A stretch of DNA of 64,000 bases from Acinetobacter gyllenbergii CIP 110306 = MTCC 11365. GTDB taxonomy: Bacteria > Pseudomonadota > Gammaproteobacteria > Pseudomonadales > Moraxellaceae. The position numbers were made by a program, and so were the translations under genes. Below the pieces are notes generated by a model. That model saw nothing but the letters and a program-made list of their open reading frames with translations. It was not told the DNA's origin and made no database searches. Positions 8,668-17,689 of the stretch are shown in pieces (the stretch's first letter is position 1; every line of letters begins with the position of its first letter). Location of the stretch: contig NZ_ATGG01000007.1 in NCBI RefSeq assembly GCF_000413855.1, positions 103,930 to 167,929 on the forward strand, written 5' to 3'.

Positions 8668-10110
8668 CTAAGATGAACAACTGACAGAAATTTCAGGCAC
8701 ATCGCTTGGCAATGGTGCAGTATCTGCTTCTGTTTCTAAATCAGCTTGTTTTTGATAAGGTTGATTCAGCAGCTTAAACAAACGATCAACCTCACTAAAG
8801 TCACCACGCTCCGCGAGTTCAATGGCTTTCTGTGCCATGTGATTGCGTAGAATATACTGTGGATTAACCTGTTGCATGGTTTGATTCAATTGATCTATAT
8901 CTTGATGCTGTCGAATATTTTGATAGCGTATCAGGAAGTCATCAAACTGTTGTATATGGATGCAGTCATCTCTTAATGCTTTGTAATCCTGTTGCTGTAA
9001 ACGAAGAAAACTTTGGGTGTAATCTAGCTGCTCGGTTTGCATGATACCAAGAAAGGCAAAACTACAATCTAGGCTGTCTTTATGAAATTCTGGCAGCCCC
9101 ATTTTTTGGCATAGGCCTTGACCATAATATTGTAAGAAGGTCGGCTCAAACCGTTCTAAGCATGCTGCTAGATCGAGTTTGAATTGTTCTTTGTTTTCTG
9201 TGCTCGCCAACGGAATTAAATTATTCAGCCATGTCCACAGATTCCAATGACCGATACTCGGTTGGTTTTGATAGGTATAACGACCTTGGTAATCGGAATG
9301 GTTGTTAATCCAATTGGGGCGGAAACGTTCCATAAAACCATATGGGCCAAAATCCAGAGTTGAACCTGTAATATTGAGATTGTCGGTATTCATCACCCCA
9401 TGAGCAAAACCAACCAATTGCCATTTGGCAATCATGATGGCGGTTCGCTCAATCACTGCTTGGGCAAATGCAAGAATTGGATTTTCAGCTTTCAGGCATT
9501 CTGGATAGTGCCATTCAATACATTTCTGCGTGAATTCAGCTAATAGCTCAGGAGCATATTGATTGATCCATTCAAAATGCCCTAAACGAATATGGCATTC
9601 TGAGGTCCGTAATAGCATCGCACCCAGCTCTAGAGTTTCGCGCTGTACACCTTGTGTCGAGGTGGTAAAACCCACAGCATGGCTGGATGCAACCCCAAGC
9701 GCATTTAATGCATGTCCCGCTAAATATTCACGAATCACTGAACGCAGCACCGCACGACCATCACCCATACGCGAGTAGGGGGTTGAACCTGCACCTTTGA
9801 GATGTAGATCAATCGTTTCGCCTTGCTGATTTAGGATTTGTGCAATCAATAAGCCACGACCATCTCCTAACTGTCCAGCCCATTGTCCAAACTGATGGCC
9901 AGCATAAACCATGGCGAGTGGGGGAAATTCAGCAAAGGTTTTTTGTCCGCTACAGATTTCTACCCAGTTGGCTTTATCTTCTTCGCTCCATTGCAATTCA
10001 TCAGCCAATGCTTCATTAAAATGACCTGCTTTGGCACCGCGCAATGGACTTGGCTGCTGTTGGTGATAGAGCTTTGGATTGAGGGAAGCATAGCGGGGAT
10101 TGAATTGCAT
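8668..10110 (-). CDS. selO: Protein adenylyltransferase SelO (YdiU/UPF0061)
   Basis: A pseudokinase-fold enzyme that transfers AMP from ATP to Ser/Thr/Tyr of target proteins, linked in E. coli to redox stress. Seen here: the nucleotide-binding region (GDGRGLLIAQIL, LHLKGAGSTPYSRMGDGRAV), the metal/catalytic region AHGVMNTDNLNITG followed by LDFGPYGFM, and the C-terminal ending VSCSS. That Cys is the counterpart of the selenocysteine of animal SelO. The open frame extends to 10206, but that start falls immediately beside the terminator of the upstream gene. ATG 10110 gives a 480-residue protein starting MQFNPRYASLNPKLY, matching the usual family length (E. coli YdiU is 478), so I prefer it. 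No strong ribosome binding site decides between them. Confidence 0.9.
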   Translation of the reverse strand: MQFNPRYASLNPKLYHQQQPSPLRGAKAGHFNEALADELQWSEEDKANWVEICSGQKTFAEFPPLAMVYAGHQFGQWAGQLGDGRGLLIAQILNQQGETIDLHLKGAGSTPYSRMGDGRAVLRSVIREYLAGHALNALGVASSHAVGFTTSTQGVQRETLELGAMLLRTSECHIRLGHFEWINQYAPELLAEFTQKCIEWHYPECLKAENPILAFAQAVIERTAIMIAKWQLVGFAHGVMNTDNLNITGSTLDFGPYGFMERFRPNWINNHSDYQGRYTYQNQPSIGHWNLWTWLNNLIPLASTENKEQFKLDLAACLERFEPTFLQYYGQGLCQKMGLPEFHKDSLDCSFAFLGIMQTEQLDYTQSFLRLQQQDYKALRDDCIHIQQFDDFLIRYQNIRQHQDIDQLNQTMQQVNPQYILRNHMAQKAIELAERGDFSEVDRLFKLLNQPYQKQADLETEADTAPLPSDVPEISVSCSS

Positions 10111-10206
10111 AACTGAAACATCAGAGAGAGCTGAATCATGACTATAGCAAATATCAACGTGAAATGGGGAATCGTTAGGGGAAAGGAATGCTAGATAAAC
10201 AGGCAT

Positions 10207-10238
10207 AAAAAATGGCCTCTCTTGAGACCATTTTTAGT
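10207..10238 (-). terminator. Terminator after fatty acid desaturase gene
   Basis: Inverted repeat AAAAATGGCCTC / GAGACCATTTTT with a short loop, 10 bp past the desaturase stop. It sits exactly at the longest possible start of selO, which argues for the shorter selO start. Confidence 0.75.
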
Positions 10239-10248
10239 TATCAATCTT

Positions 10249-11418
10249 TTATTCAGAAACTGGCGCTTTTTTGATATTACGCATCAAGGTCTCTAAACAT
10301 TCACGATGATGGCTTAAGCGATGTTCAAGCAATTGGAAATCAACTTTAAGTTTGTGATCCATTTGATGGATCTTCTCAGCCATCGCTGCTTTCTTTGCTT
10401 GAAGCTCTTGCTCTTTCAGCTTCGCCCAATCATTTAAGGTATGGGTAAAGGCTTCATATTCTTGTGCAATACGCTGTTTCATTTGCACGATGTCAGTATT
10501 GACATCATGACCATAAATCGCCAAGTCGCGTTCAGCATATTTAAACTTCATCGCAAGCTCTGCTTTTTTGATATTAAAGCTTGGAATACGACGTAAGTTT
10601 TTCGCTAAACCAAGTTTAGAACTGGTCCAGATTAACCATTTTGTTGGGTCATATTGCCACCATTTCACCCCATTACGGTAATCGTATTGGAAGATGTGAT
10701 GGTAATTGTGATAACCCTCACCCCAAGTGAAAATAGCCAACACAAAGTTGTCACGTGCCGTGTTTTCATCGGTATAAGGACGTTTACCCCACATGTGACA
10801 CAGTGAGTTGATAAAGAAGGTTACGTGATGGCTAATGATCAAACGCAATAAACCGCCAAGTAAAATTACGCCCCAGATATCACCCGTTGCCCAACCAATA
10901 CCACCCAATACACCAACATGAACTGCAATCACCATCGGTACATAGTATTTGTGTTGGAACATCACTAATTTGTCATTCATCAAATCAGGTGCATTTTTAA
11001 AATCTGGTTTAGATGGAGAATGATCGCGGATCATCCAGCCAAGATGGGCATACCAAAAGCCACGTTTGATTGAATACGGGTCTTCATCCACATCATCAAC
11101 ATGACGGTGATGGGTACGGTGGCCTGAAGCCCAGAACAAAATACTGTTTTGAACTGCGAATGTACCGCCAATCATCAATAAAATTTTAAGTGGTAAGGCT
11201 GCCTCATAAGCACGATGTGCCCAAAGACGGTGATAACCTGCGGTAATTCCTAGACTACTCAGTGCTAATAGGAAGAATAAACTGACCCATGCACTTACAC
11301 TAAAATCATAATAATAGGCGTATAAAGGAATTAAAATGGCAGCAACAATTGGTGTTCCAATTAAGGTAATGCTAGCAGTCCAGTTAATGGGTGCTTTTTT
11401 GAGTGGGGCGGAAGTCAT
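10249..11418 (-). CDS. Fatty acid desaturase, acyl-CoA delta-9 type
   Basis: A 389-residue membrane di-iron desaturase. It has paired transmembrane segments at about 17-35, 42-60, 76-95 and 160-195. The three histidine boxes are HRLWAH (63-68), HRTHH (100-104) and GEGYHNYHH (233-241). This is the stearoyl-CoA 9-desaturase family (PF00487), which inserts a cis double bond into saturated acyl chains using oxygen and an electron donor and so adjusts membrane fluidity. The C-terminal 100 residues are cytoplasmic, charged and coiled-coil-like (many K, E, Q) and extend beyond the catalytic core. No ferredoxin reductase or cytochrome b5 partner lies nearby. It is preceded by a 211 bp intergenic region shared with the divergent META lipoprotein. 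Confidence 0.93.
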   Translation of the reverse strand: MTSAPLKKAPINWTASITLIGTPIVAAILIPLYAYYYDFSVSAWVSLFFLLALSSLGITAGYHRLWAHRAYEAALPLKILLMIGGTFAVQNSILFWASGHRTHHRHVDDVDEDPYSIKRGFWYAHLGWMIRDHSPSKPDFKNAPDLMNDKLVMFQHKYYVPMVIAVHVGVLGGIGWATGDIWGVILLGGLLRLIISHHVTFFINSLCHMWGKRPYTDENTARDNFVLAIFTWGEGYHNYHHIFQYDYRNGVKWWQYDPTKWLIWTSSKLGLAKNLRRIPSFNIKKAELAMKFKYAERDLAIYGHDVNTDIVQMKQRIAQEYEAFTHTLNDWAKLKEQELQAKKAAMAEKIHQMDHKLKVDFQLLEHRLSHHRECLETLMRNIKKAPVSE

Positions 11419-11629
11419 ATCCGTCAGCGCTCCTAAAAACCTTGTTTGTACAAGATAATAAAACTAAACGAGATAGCAAAACCAATCATGACGATATATT
11501 GCTATTTTATCGCCGATATTAGCATGTCCAAATCAATTAGCACTAGCATTATTCTACAGTTGTATCGGAAGAACAGTAACAGAATTCATTTGTAAGATTG
11601 ATCAATGAATTAAAAGGTGAAATAAATCA

Positions 11630-12157
11630 ATGTCTGAGCAAATTACCGTGAAAAATCCTATTTTTTCTTTGAAGGCATTTTTTAACAAAACTTTAATATT
11701 ATCGGCTGGTATCCTGCTCGCAGCATGCCAAAGTCAACCTACGCCCCCACAAAAAAACACCTTACAGCCCAAGCGTGTAACGCAAGCGCCGGCGATGCAA
11801 GTGCGTAAAAGCACCGATGGGGTTCAGGATGTGGAATGGCAGATCACCTCGATTCAGGGCAAACGTGCATTGTTCTTTAATCAATATCCAAGTTTTTCGC
11901 TCAATTCAGTTTCAAAAATGGTGGCGGGGCACACTGGCTGTAATCAGATTTATGGTCGCTATAAGTATGATTTTGCTCAAGGCAAGCTGGATTTTGATGT
12001 AATGGCACAGCATCAAAGTTGTGATAAGGCGTTGGCGCAAGAAGCAGACTTGATGGATGCGATACAGCGTGTTGAACGTTTTCAGTTGGAGGGTACCAAC
12101 TTATACCTATTGGATGCCAAAGGGCAGCGTTTGATTCAAGCACAGCGAAAAAGATAA
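11630..12157 (+). CDS. META/HslJ-domain lipoprotein
   Basis: A 175-residue lipoprotein. The signal region ends in LSAGILLAAC with lipidated Cys at about residue 33. A Pro/Gln/Lys-rich linker follows, then a META-like domain at about 65-170 with WQITSIQGKR, the hallmark GHTGCNQIYGRY and a second Cys in AQHQSCDKA. Related proteins in E. coli (HslJ) are heat-inducible outer membrane proteins linked to novobiocin resistance; the molecular function is unknown. The two Cys of the domain are likely disulfide-bonded in the periplasm. An AAGGTGA ribosome binding site precedes ATG 11630. It is monocistronic, ending at a bidirectional terminator shared with the converging glpQ-like gene. Confidence 0.85.
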   Translation: MSEQITVKNPIFSLKAFFNKTLILSAGILLAACQSQPTPPQKNTLQPKRVTQAPAMQVRKSTDGVQDVEWQITSIQGKRALFFNQYPSFSLNSVSKMVAGHTGCNQIYGRYKYDFAQGKLDFDVMAQHQSCDKALAQEADLMDAIQRVERFQLEGTNLYLLDAKGQRLIQAQRKR

Positions 12158-12158
12158 C

Positions 12159-12188
12159 AAAAAAGGCGGAATGAGTTCCGCCTTTTTA
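12159..12188. terminator. Bidirectional terminator
   Basis: Perfect hairpin AAAAAGGCGGAA / TTCCGCCTTTTT with a TGAG loop between the convergent META lipoprotein and glycerophosphodiesterase genes. Confidence 0.92.
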
Positions 12189-12905
12189 TTATTTTAAGTG
12201 TTGCAGCATGGTACTGGGTAGATCGGTAATTAAACCTTGAATTCCAAGTTGTTGTAGGTGCTTGGCGCGTACAACATCATTCACCGTCCAGACACTGATT
12301 GCAAGATTGGCTTGTTGGGTCCGTTGAATAATCTCATCGGTTGCCAGCAAATCTCCCCAACCAATCTGACAGCATTCATATTGTTGTGCCAGTTCAATCG
12401 CATATTCACCAATCGGGATTTCTACCAACAGTCCACGTTTAAACGAACTCTGTTGTTGCTGTAATGCAGCCAAGATTTTGACATCAAAACTGGTAATGGT
12501 CGCTGTTGTTTCAAAACCTTTTAAATCTTGTTGTAACTGCAGAACCAAACGTTCAGCCGCAGCTTCATCTGCAACCGCTTTAATCTCAACTTCAATATGC
12601 TCAAAGTCAGTGAGACAGTCTAAAACATGTAGCAGGCTCGGGGTATACTCTTCAAAGGCCCATGCTTGCCATTGATGGCGATGATCGAATTGCTGGGCTT
12701 CAACTAAGCTACTGTTTTCAACTTGTTGTGAACGACCTGCGGTGCGTACAAAATCATCATCATGAATCACCACCAAGTGGTCATCTTTTAGTTGACGTAC
12801 ATCAAATTCAACGGCACGTACACCTAAATCATGCAGATAGCGGAATCCACCTAAAGTATTTTCAGGCGCTTCGCCACGCGCACCACGATGACCAATAATT
12901 CGCAT
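12189..12905 (-). CDS. Glycerophosphodiester phosphodiesterase (UgpQ-type, cytoplasmic)
   Basis: A 238-residue GDPD enzyme without a signal peptide. It starts MRIIGHRGARGEAPENT, with the catalytic His and Glu/Asn of the family, and continues VEFDVRQLKDDHLVVIHDD (metal ligands and the second catalytic His), EVEIK near residue 104, and WTVND plus LITDLPS near the C-terminus. It hydrolyses glycerophosphodiesters to glycerol-3-phosphate and an alcohol in phospholipid turnover. The absence of an export signal and short length fit the UgpQ class rather than periplasmic GlpQ. The gene follows the cobalamin adenosyltransferase by 21 bp on the same strand and is probably co-transcribed, although the two functions have no obvious link. 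Confidence 0.92.
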   Translation of the reverse strand: MRIIGHRGARGEAPENTLGGFRYLHDLGVRAVEFDVRQLKDDHLVVIHDDDFVRTAGRSQQVENSSLVEAQQFDHRHQWQAWAFEEYTPSLLHVLDCLTDFEHIEVEIKAVADEAAAERLVLQLQQDLKGFETTATITSFDVKILAALQQQQSSFKRGLLVEIPIGEYAIELAQQYECCQIGWGDLLATDEIIQRTQQANLAISVWTVNDVVRAKHLQQLGIQGLITDLPSTMLQHLK

Positions 12906-12926
12906 CTTTATCTACCCAAGAAATGA

Positions 12927-13514
12927 TTATGCTTGATCGATACTGTCATTAATATTCTTTTGCCACAACACTTCGTTACCACCTTCAGCACGTTGTAAGG
13001 CACGTGAAGCAACGAACAACCAGTCTGATAAGCGATTCAGTAATTGTAATGCGGTTGTCTGAATATTTTGGTCACGATGATGTACCGACAATAAAGCACG
13101 TTCGGCACGACGGCAGACTGCACGGGCCTGATGTGCATAACTACATGCTAAAGTACCTGATGGCAGAATGAAGTCTTTTAACATCGGTAAAGACTCGTTC
13201 ATGTGATCGATTTCTTTTTCCAGAAATTCGATGCATACAGGTTGAAGCAGGTGGTAATTTGGAATACACACTTCACCCCCTAAATCGAACAACCAATGTT
13301 GAATCAGGCTTAAGCTTTTGTCCCAGTGTGCTTTATTTTCAACTGTGCTGGCACTGATTTGTGCACGGAGCACACCAATGGTTGCATTCAGTTCATCAAC
13401 ATCACCGAGCGCAGCAATACGTAAATCATCTTTGGCAACGCGCGAACCATCCCCTAGGCCAGTTGTACCTGAGTCGCCTGTACGGGTATAGATTTTACTT
13501 AAACGATGTCCCAT
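12927..13514 (-). CDS. Cob(I)yrinic acid a,c-diamide adenosyltransferase, PduO type
   Basis: A 195-residue ATP:corrinoid adenosyltransferase. The ATP-binding N-terminus is YTRTGDSGTTGLGDGSR, followed by GDVDELNATIGVLRA. The helical bundle carries the signature RAVCRRAERALL and NRLSDWLFVASR. It converts cob(I)alamin to adenosylcobalamin in the cytoplasm. Its position directly downstream of the riboswitch-controlled BtuB-like receptor links uptake of B12 to its activation, although a terminator-like hairpin at 13541-13574 suggests partial read-through or an own promoter. EutT- or CobA-type enzymes are excluded because those have different N-terminal motifs. Confidence 0.93.
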   Translation of the reverse strand: MGHRLSKIYTRTGDSGTTGLGDGSRVAKDDLRIAALGDVDELNATIGVLRAQISASTVENKAHWDKSLSLIQHWLFDLGGEVCIPNYHLLQPVCIEFLEKEIDHMNESLPMLKDFILPSGTLACSYAHQARAVCRRAERALLSVHHRDQNIQTTALQLLNRLSDWLFVASRALQRAEGGNEVLWQKNINDSIDQA

Positions 13515-13540
13515 AGTTCTGTTTCTCTGATCCTGAAAAT

Positions 13541-13574
13541 AAAAAGGGGATAATGTCGGTCAGAACATTACCCC
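13541..13574 (-). terminator. Terminator after btuB-like gene
   Basis: Minus-strand hairpin GGGGTAATGT / ACATTATCCCC followed by TTTTTATTTT, between the BtuB-like receptor and the adenosyltransferase gene. Confidence 0.75.
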
Positions 13575-13618
13575 GAAACTGGAGTTAAGAAAATATTTTT
13601 TATAATTTTATCACGCGA

Positions 13619-15442
13619 TTAATAACGGAATGTGACACCCGCAGAAGCTAGGCGACCACCGTTGATGTAGTAACTACCACTACCGTAAGCGGTACGATAT
13701 TTTGAATCACCTACATTCTGGATATTTGCAAAGACATCTACATTTTTATTTACTTTGTATTGCCCATGCATATCTACACGGAAGTGCCCAGGGATTTGAA
13801 CATTATCAAATGCACTGTTGTCGTAATCACCATTCGCAAGCATAGTTGTCGAGAAGGTATATTGTTCATCGGTCCAACCTGCAGTTAAAGCAATATTTTG
13901 ACGAGGACGACGACTTAGATCTTCATCATTTTTCTTATTTTTTGCACGCACATAGTTGTAGCTTAAATTGGTAAACAGGTTATCACCTTGCCATTTCACA
14001 TAAAGCTCACTACCTTCCATTTTCGCTTTTTCAAGATTTCTCATTTGATTGAGAACACCGTCAAAATCAATGAGGTTGTCGACTTCGGTGGTATAGAGAG
14101 ATATACCTGTTGAAATATTGTAAGCTAGTTTTTGATCTAGACCGATTTCGTAAGACAAGCTTTCTTCTGGCTTTAAGTCTGGGTTACCGCCATAAGCATA
14201 CATATCATTAAGTGTTGGTGCTTTAAAAGCTGAACCAATATTGGTATAAACGCTGGTTAAAGGTAGAACTTGATAGCGAACTGATCCTTGAGCAACGGTA
14301 TGTGTGCCGAACTTTTCATTGTCTTCAACTCGGATACCAACTTGGGTATTTAACCCAGCTTGATCGTATTTGTGTTGGATATAATAACCAGTTGAGTCAA
14401 TATCTTCTTGGTATGGTGAGCCATAAGAAAGAACATCACCGTCAATATTACGGTGGGTTACACCAACCAAAAGCTGTTGATTTGGAGTAAAGCCCCATTG
14501 ACCATAGATCTCAGATTCTTGGGTTTTACTATGCACAAAATCTGTCGAATTATTTTGATCTATTTCATCTTTAAATTGAGAGAAACGGGCATGTACTGCT
14601 AAATTCTCAAGAATATTTAAACGTCCTTTCACGTTAATGATTTCATTTTTAAAATCTTGAGAAACGAGTTTGCCAAAGTTGTCGTAATCGCTAGAACCTT
14701 GATTCTCACTGTAATCAACCGAAGCTGCATATTGCGCTTTATCAACCCCAACTTTTGCGCTATAGCCCTTTTGATCAAATGAAGCATCAGCTGCATTTTT
14801 GGCGTCTTTGACAGGGGTACCATCTGTTTCTAAGCGTTGTCCACGAATTTGAGCATAGAAGCCATTTTCAGCCAGATCTGCACCGATGACAGATTTATAA
14901 GTTTTATTTTCACCAATTTCACCTGTTACAAAAGCAGAGGTTTTTTCGGGTGTTTTTGAAATCAGCTGAACGACACCTGAGATTGCATCTGTACCATATA
15001 AAACAGAAGCTGGGCCTTTTAATACTTCAATTTGCTTAATGTCAGTTGTATCAATAAAAGGTAAAGAGGCTGTGCCCGAGGTTGCTGAATTCAGGCGAAC
15101 ACCATCTCTTAAAACAAGTGTTTGGTTTGAATTACCACCACGCAGGAAGATAGATGCTGTTTGTCCATAGCCACCGCTTTGTACCATATTGATTGAAGCG
15201 TCGGTTTCTAATAGTTGAGGTAAAGATGCGATTGGTGATTGTTCAAGGATTTTTGGTTCAATAATATTAATACGTGCTGGCACGTTTTTAATTGATTCGG
15301 GTGTTTTTGATGCCGTCACAACAATCGTATCTAGCGTCGCAGTTTTATCGCTTGATTGATCTTGAGCAAAAACAGGTGAAGAAAACCCCATTGCAATAGC
15401 AATAGCACCAACTAAACGAGTCGGTTGAAAAACAGTAGACAT
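13619..15442 (-). CDS. btuB: TonB-dependent cobalamin receptor, BtuB-like
   Basis: A 607-residue outer membrane receptor. The signal peptide is MSTVFQPTRLVGAIAIAMGF with cleavage after PVFA. The TonB box is LDTIVVTASKTP. The plug domain at about 45-150 includes LRGGNSNQTLVLRDGVRLN and GPASVLYGTDAISGVVQLI, followed by a 22-strand barrel ending in aromatic RY. The size (about 600) matches BtuB rather than the 700-800-residue siderophore receptors. The cobalamin riboswitch directly upstream makes vitamin B12 or another corrinoid the likely ligand. I use ATG 15442, which has TCTGGAG a few bases before it, instead of the ATG 15 bases further upstream. Confidence 0.92.
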   Translation of the reverse strand: MSTVFQPTRLVGAIAIAMGFSSPVFAQDQSSDKTATLDTIVVTASKTPESIKNVPARINIIEPKILEQSPIASLPQLLETDASINMVQSGGYGQTASIFLRGGNSNQTLVLRDGVRLNSATSGTASLPFIDTTDIKQIEVLKGPASVLYGTDAISGVVQLISKTPEKTSAFVTGEIGENKTYKSVIGADLAENGFYAQIRGQRLETDGTPVKDAKNAADASFDQKGYSAKVGVDKAQYAASVDYSENQGSSDYDNFGKLVSQDFKNEIINVKGRLNILENLAVHARFSQFKDEIDQNNSTDFVHSKTQESEIYGQWGFTPNQQLLVGVTHRNIDGDVLSYGSPYQEDIDSTGYYIQHKYDQAGLNTQVGIRVEDNEKFGTHTVAQGSVRYQVLPLTSVYTNIGSAFKAPTLNDMYAYGGNPDLKPEESLSYEIGLDQKLAYNISTGISLYTTEVDNLIDFDGVLNQMRNLEKAKMEGSELYVKWQGDNLFTNLSYNYVRAKNKKNDEDLSRRPRQNIALTAGWTDEQYTFSTTMLANGDYDNSAFDNVQIPGHFRVDMHGQYKVNKNVDVFANIQNVGDSKYRTAYGSGSYYINGGRLASAGVTFRY

Positions 15443-15487
15443 GCGCGCTCCAGACATTCACCCGTCGTGAATGATAATGTGGAAATA

Positions 15488-15660
15488 AACAACAAGCAGG
15501 TCTCCGGACTCCACTATAATCATCAAATAAATGATGTTACTCATCATCTTCCCACATCATACCGATGCAGTGATTTGGCGTTGAGCTGAGATGAGTGATT
15601 CGGTGTTACCGTTGCGAGGGCAGTGTTGGATTTACACCAACTTCCCTATAAACAAAAGAA
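15488..15660 (-). ncRNA. Cobalamin riboswitch
   Basis: On the minus strand this leader contains the ordered conserved blocks of the B12 aptamer. These are GGGAAGTTGGTGTAAATCC, CACTGCCCTCGCAACGGTAA, a later CACTGCAT, TGGGAAGATGATGAG, and the closing GAGTCCGGAGACCTGC. It ends about 45 bp before the start codon of the BtuB-like receptor, leaving room for translational control near the ribosome binding site. By family knowledge, adenosylcobalamin binding would repress receptor synthesis. Confidence 0.95.
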
Positions 15661-15739
15661 TTTGCTTTAGACTTGTTGCAAGATTACGCAAAGTATAAAG
15701 TGTTAACGTTTTTTAAACAATTGCATTTCCGAATGAACT

Positions 15740-15770
15740 TTGCCCAAAGCAAGTCAAATTGCATTACAAT
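15740..15770 (+). promoter_or_regulatory. Probable trpFB promoter
   Basis: TTGCCC (15740-15745) and TACAAT (15765-15770) with a 19 bp spacer, 40 bp before trpF. The words ATTACAATGC also occur in nearly the same form upstream of trpA (25941-25950). Acinetobacter trpFB is known to form an operon with its own promoter. Confidence 0.45.
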
Positions 15771-15810
15771 GCCAGAGTTTCAAAAATATTCAGTTTAAAT
15801 TGGACAGCTC

Positions 15811-16467
15811 ATGCGCCAAAGCCAAATGCGAACTCGCGCCAAGATTTGTGGAATTACTCGAGCACAAGATATCCAAGCCGTTGTCCAAGCCGGGGCAGAT
15901 GCGATTGGTTTTGTGTTTTTTCCACCCAGTCCACGTCATGTCAGTATCGAGCAAGCCCAAAGCTTGGCAAAGCTGGTACCACCTTATGTGCAATTGGTCG
16001 GCTTATTTGTAAATGCCAGTGCTGAAGAAATTCAAACGGTGCTTGATTCCGTTGCTTTAGATGTATTACAACTACATGGCGATGAAACACCAGAACAATG
16101 TCAATTAATTGCAGCACACTGTAAACGCCGTTGGTATAAGGCCATTCAAGTCAAACCAGATTTAGATGTTGTGGCTGAAATCCAGCGTTATCAAGCAGCG
16201 GGAGCCAGTGCAGTCTTGCTTGATGCATGGCATCCTGAACTGAAAGGCGGCACAGGGCACAGTTTTGACTGGACCCAATTCCCACAACTTGAAATTCCAC
16301 TTATTTTGGCAGGTGGCTTGACCCCTGAAAATGTCAGTGAAGCTATTGATACTACAGAGGCTTTTGCTGTAGATGTCAGCGGAGGCGTCGAGTCCGCAAA
16401 AGGTATAAAAGACCAACAACTGATTGAAAAATTTATGCAAGGAGTCCAACGTGGATCAGCAAAATAA
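15811..16467 (+). CDS. trpF: Phosphoribosylanthranilate isomerase TrpF
   Basis: A 218-residue TIM-barrel enzyme of tryptophan biosynthesis that converts N-(5'-phosphoribosyl)-anthranilate to CdRP. The catalytic Cys lies in [11 protein letters not shown], the general acid Asp region in [20 protein letters not shown], and the phosphate-binding loops in [10 protein letters not shown] and [16 protein letters not shown]. The gene overlaps trpB by 17 bp, so translation is coupled. In this genus trpFB is separated from the other trp genes, as seen here where trpA is about 8.3 kb downstream. The start could alternatively be the ATG at 15826; the family motif begins soon after both. Confidence 0.96.
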   Translation: MRQSQMRTRAKICGITRAQDIQAVVQAGADAIGFVFFPPSPRHVSIEQAQSLAKLVPPYVQLVGLFVNASAEEIQTVLDSVALDVLQLHGDETPEQCQLIAAHCKRRWYKAIQVKPDLDVVAEIQRYQAAGASAVLLDAWHPELKGGTGHSFDWTQFPQLEIPLILAGGLTPENVSEAIDTTEAFAVDVSGGVESAKGIKDQQLIEKFMQGVQRGSAK

Positions 16468-17680
16468 CGTGATTGACTACACCCAGTTTCCAGATGCTCA
16501 AGGGCATTTCGGTATTCATGGTGGACGTTTTGTATCAGAAACGCTGATGGCTGCACTTGAAGACCTCGAGAGTCTTTATGGTCGTATGAAGAATGATGCT
16601 CAATTCTTGGCAGAGTTTGACCGTGATCTTGCCTTCTATGTTGGTCGTCCTAGTCCACTTTATTATGCTGAGCGATGGTCTCAGCACCTCGGCGGTGCGC
16701 AAATTTACCTGAAACGTGAAGACCTGAACCATACGGGTTCGCATAAGGTTAATAACACCATTGGTCAGGCTTTATTGGCAAAGCTGTCGGGTAAAAAGCG
16801 TATTATTGCGGAAACAGGTGCAGGTCAACACGGTGTGGCAACAGCAACCATTGCAGCACGCTTAGGCATGGAATGTGTGGTGTACATGGGTGCTGAAGAC
16901 GTGAAACGTCAGGCCATGAATGTCTATCGTATGCGTTTGTTGGGTGCAAAGGTGGTCCCTGTGCAGAGTGGTTCAAAAACCTTGAAAGATGCCATGAACG
17001 AAGCGATGCGTGATTGGGTCACCAATGTTGATAGCACCTATTATGTGATTGGTACCGTGGCTGGTCCACATCCATATCCACAGCTTGTTCGTGATTTCCA
17101 GTCGATTATTGGTCGCGAAGCGCGCCAACAAATCCAACAACAAGCAGGGCGTTTACCTGATGCTCTTGTGGCTTGTGTGGGTGGTGGTTCAAATGCGATG
17201 GGCTTGTTTTATCCATTCTTGAATGATCAAGACGTGAAAATGTACGGTGTTGAAGCCGCAGGCTATGGCATTGAAACAGGTAAACACTCTGCGCCATTGA
17301 ATGCAGGTCATGTGGGGGTGTTACATGGTAACCGTACGTATTTGATGTCGGATGAACAAGGTCAGATCATCGAAACTCACAGTATTTCTGCTGGTTTGGA
17401 CTATCCGGGCGTAGGTCCAGAGCATAGTTTCTTAAAAGATATGAACCGTGTTGAATATGTGCCAATTAATGATGATGAAGCCTTACAAGGTTTCCGTGAT
17501 CTCACTCAAATCGAAGGGATTATTCCTGCGCTTGAAAGCTCTCATGCGATGGCTTACGTCACGAAACTTGCGCCAACCATGTCGAAAGATCAAATCATTA
17601 TTGCCACTGTTTCAGGTCGTGGAGATAAAGACTTGATGACGGTTGCGCGTATTGATGGCGTTGAAATGGTCGAGATGTAA
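16451..17680 (+). CDS. trpB: Tryptophan synthase beta chain TrpB
   Basis: A 409-residue PLP enzyme that condenses indole with serine. Seen: the PLP-lysine segment [38 protein letters not shown], the cofactor phosphate loop [10 protein letters not shown] and the closing SGRGDKD. The start is GTG 16451 with GGAG six bases upstream; the longer in-frame ATG at 16424 lies inside trpF and lacks such a site. Its partner TrpA (26013-26816) is encoded apart, so the two subunits of the complex come from separate transcripts. The next gene begins 9 bp after the stop. Confidence 0.97.
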   Translation: MDQQNNVIDYTQFPDAQGHFGIHGGRFVSETLMAALEDLESLYGRMKNDAQFLAEFDRDLAFYVGRPSPLYYAERWSQHLGGAQIYLKREDLNHTGSHKVNNTIGQALLAKLSGKKRIIAETGAGQHGVATATIAARLGMECVVYMGAEDVKRQAMNVYRMRLLGAKVVPVQSGSKTLKDAMNEAMRDWVTNVDSTYYVIGTVAGPHPYPQLVRDFQSIIGREARQQIQQQAGRLPDALVACVGGGSNAMGLFYPFLNDQDVKMYGVEAAGYGIETGKHSAPLNAGHVGVLHGNRTYLMSDEQGQIIETHSISAGLDYPGVGPEHSFLKDMNRVEYVPINDDEALQGFRDLTQIEGIIPALESSHAMAYVTKLAPTMSKDQIIIATVSGRGDKDLMTVARIDGVEMVEM

Positions 17681-17689
17681 GTTTTCACA

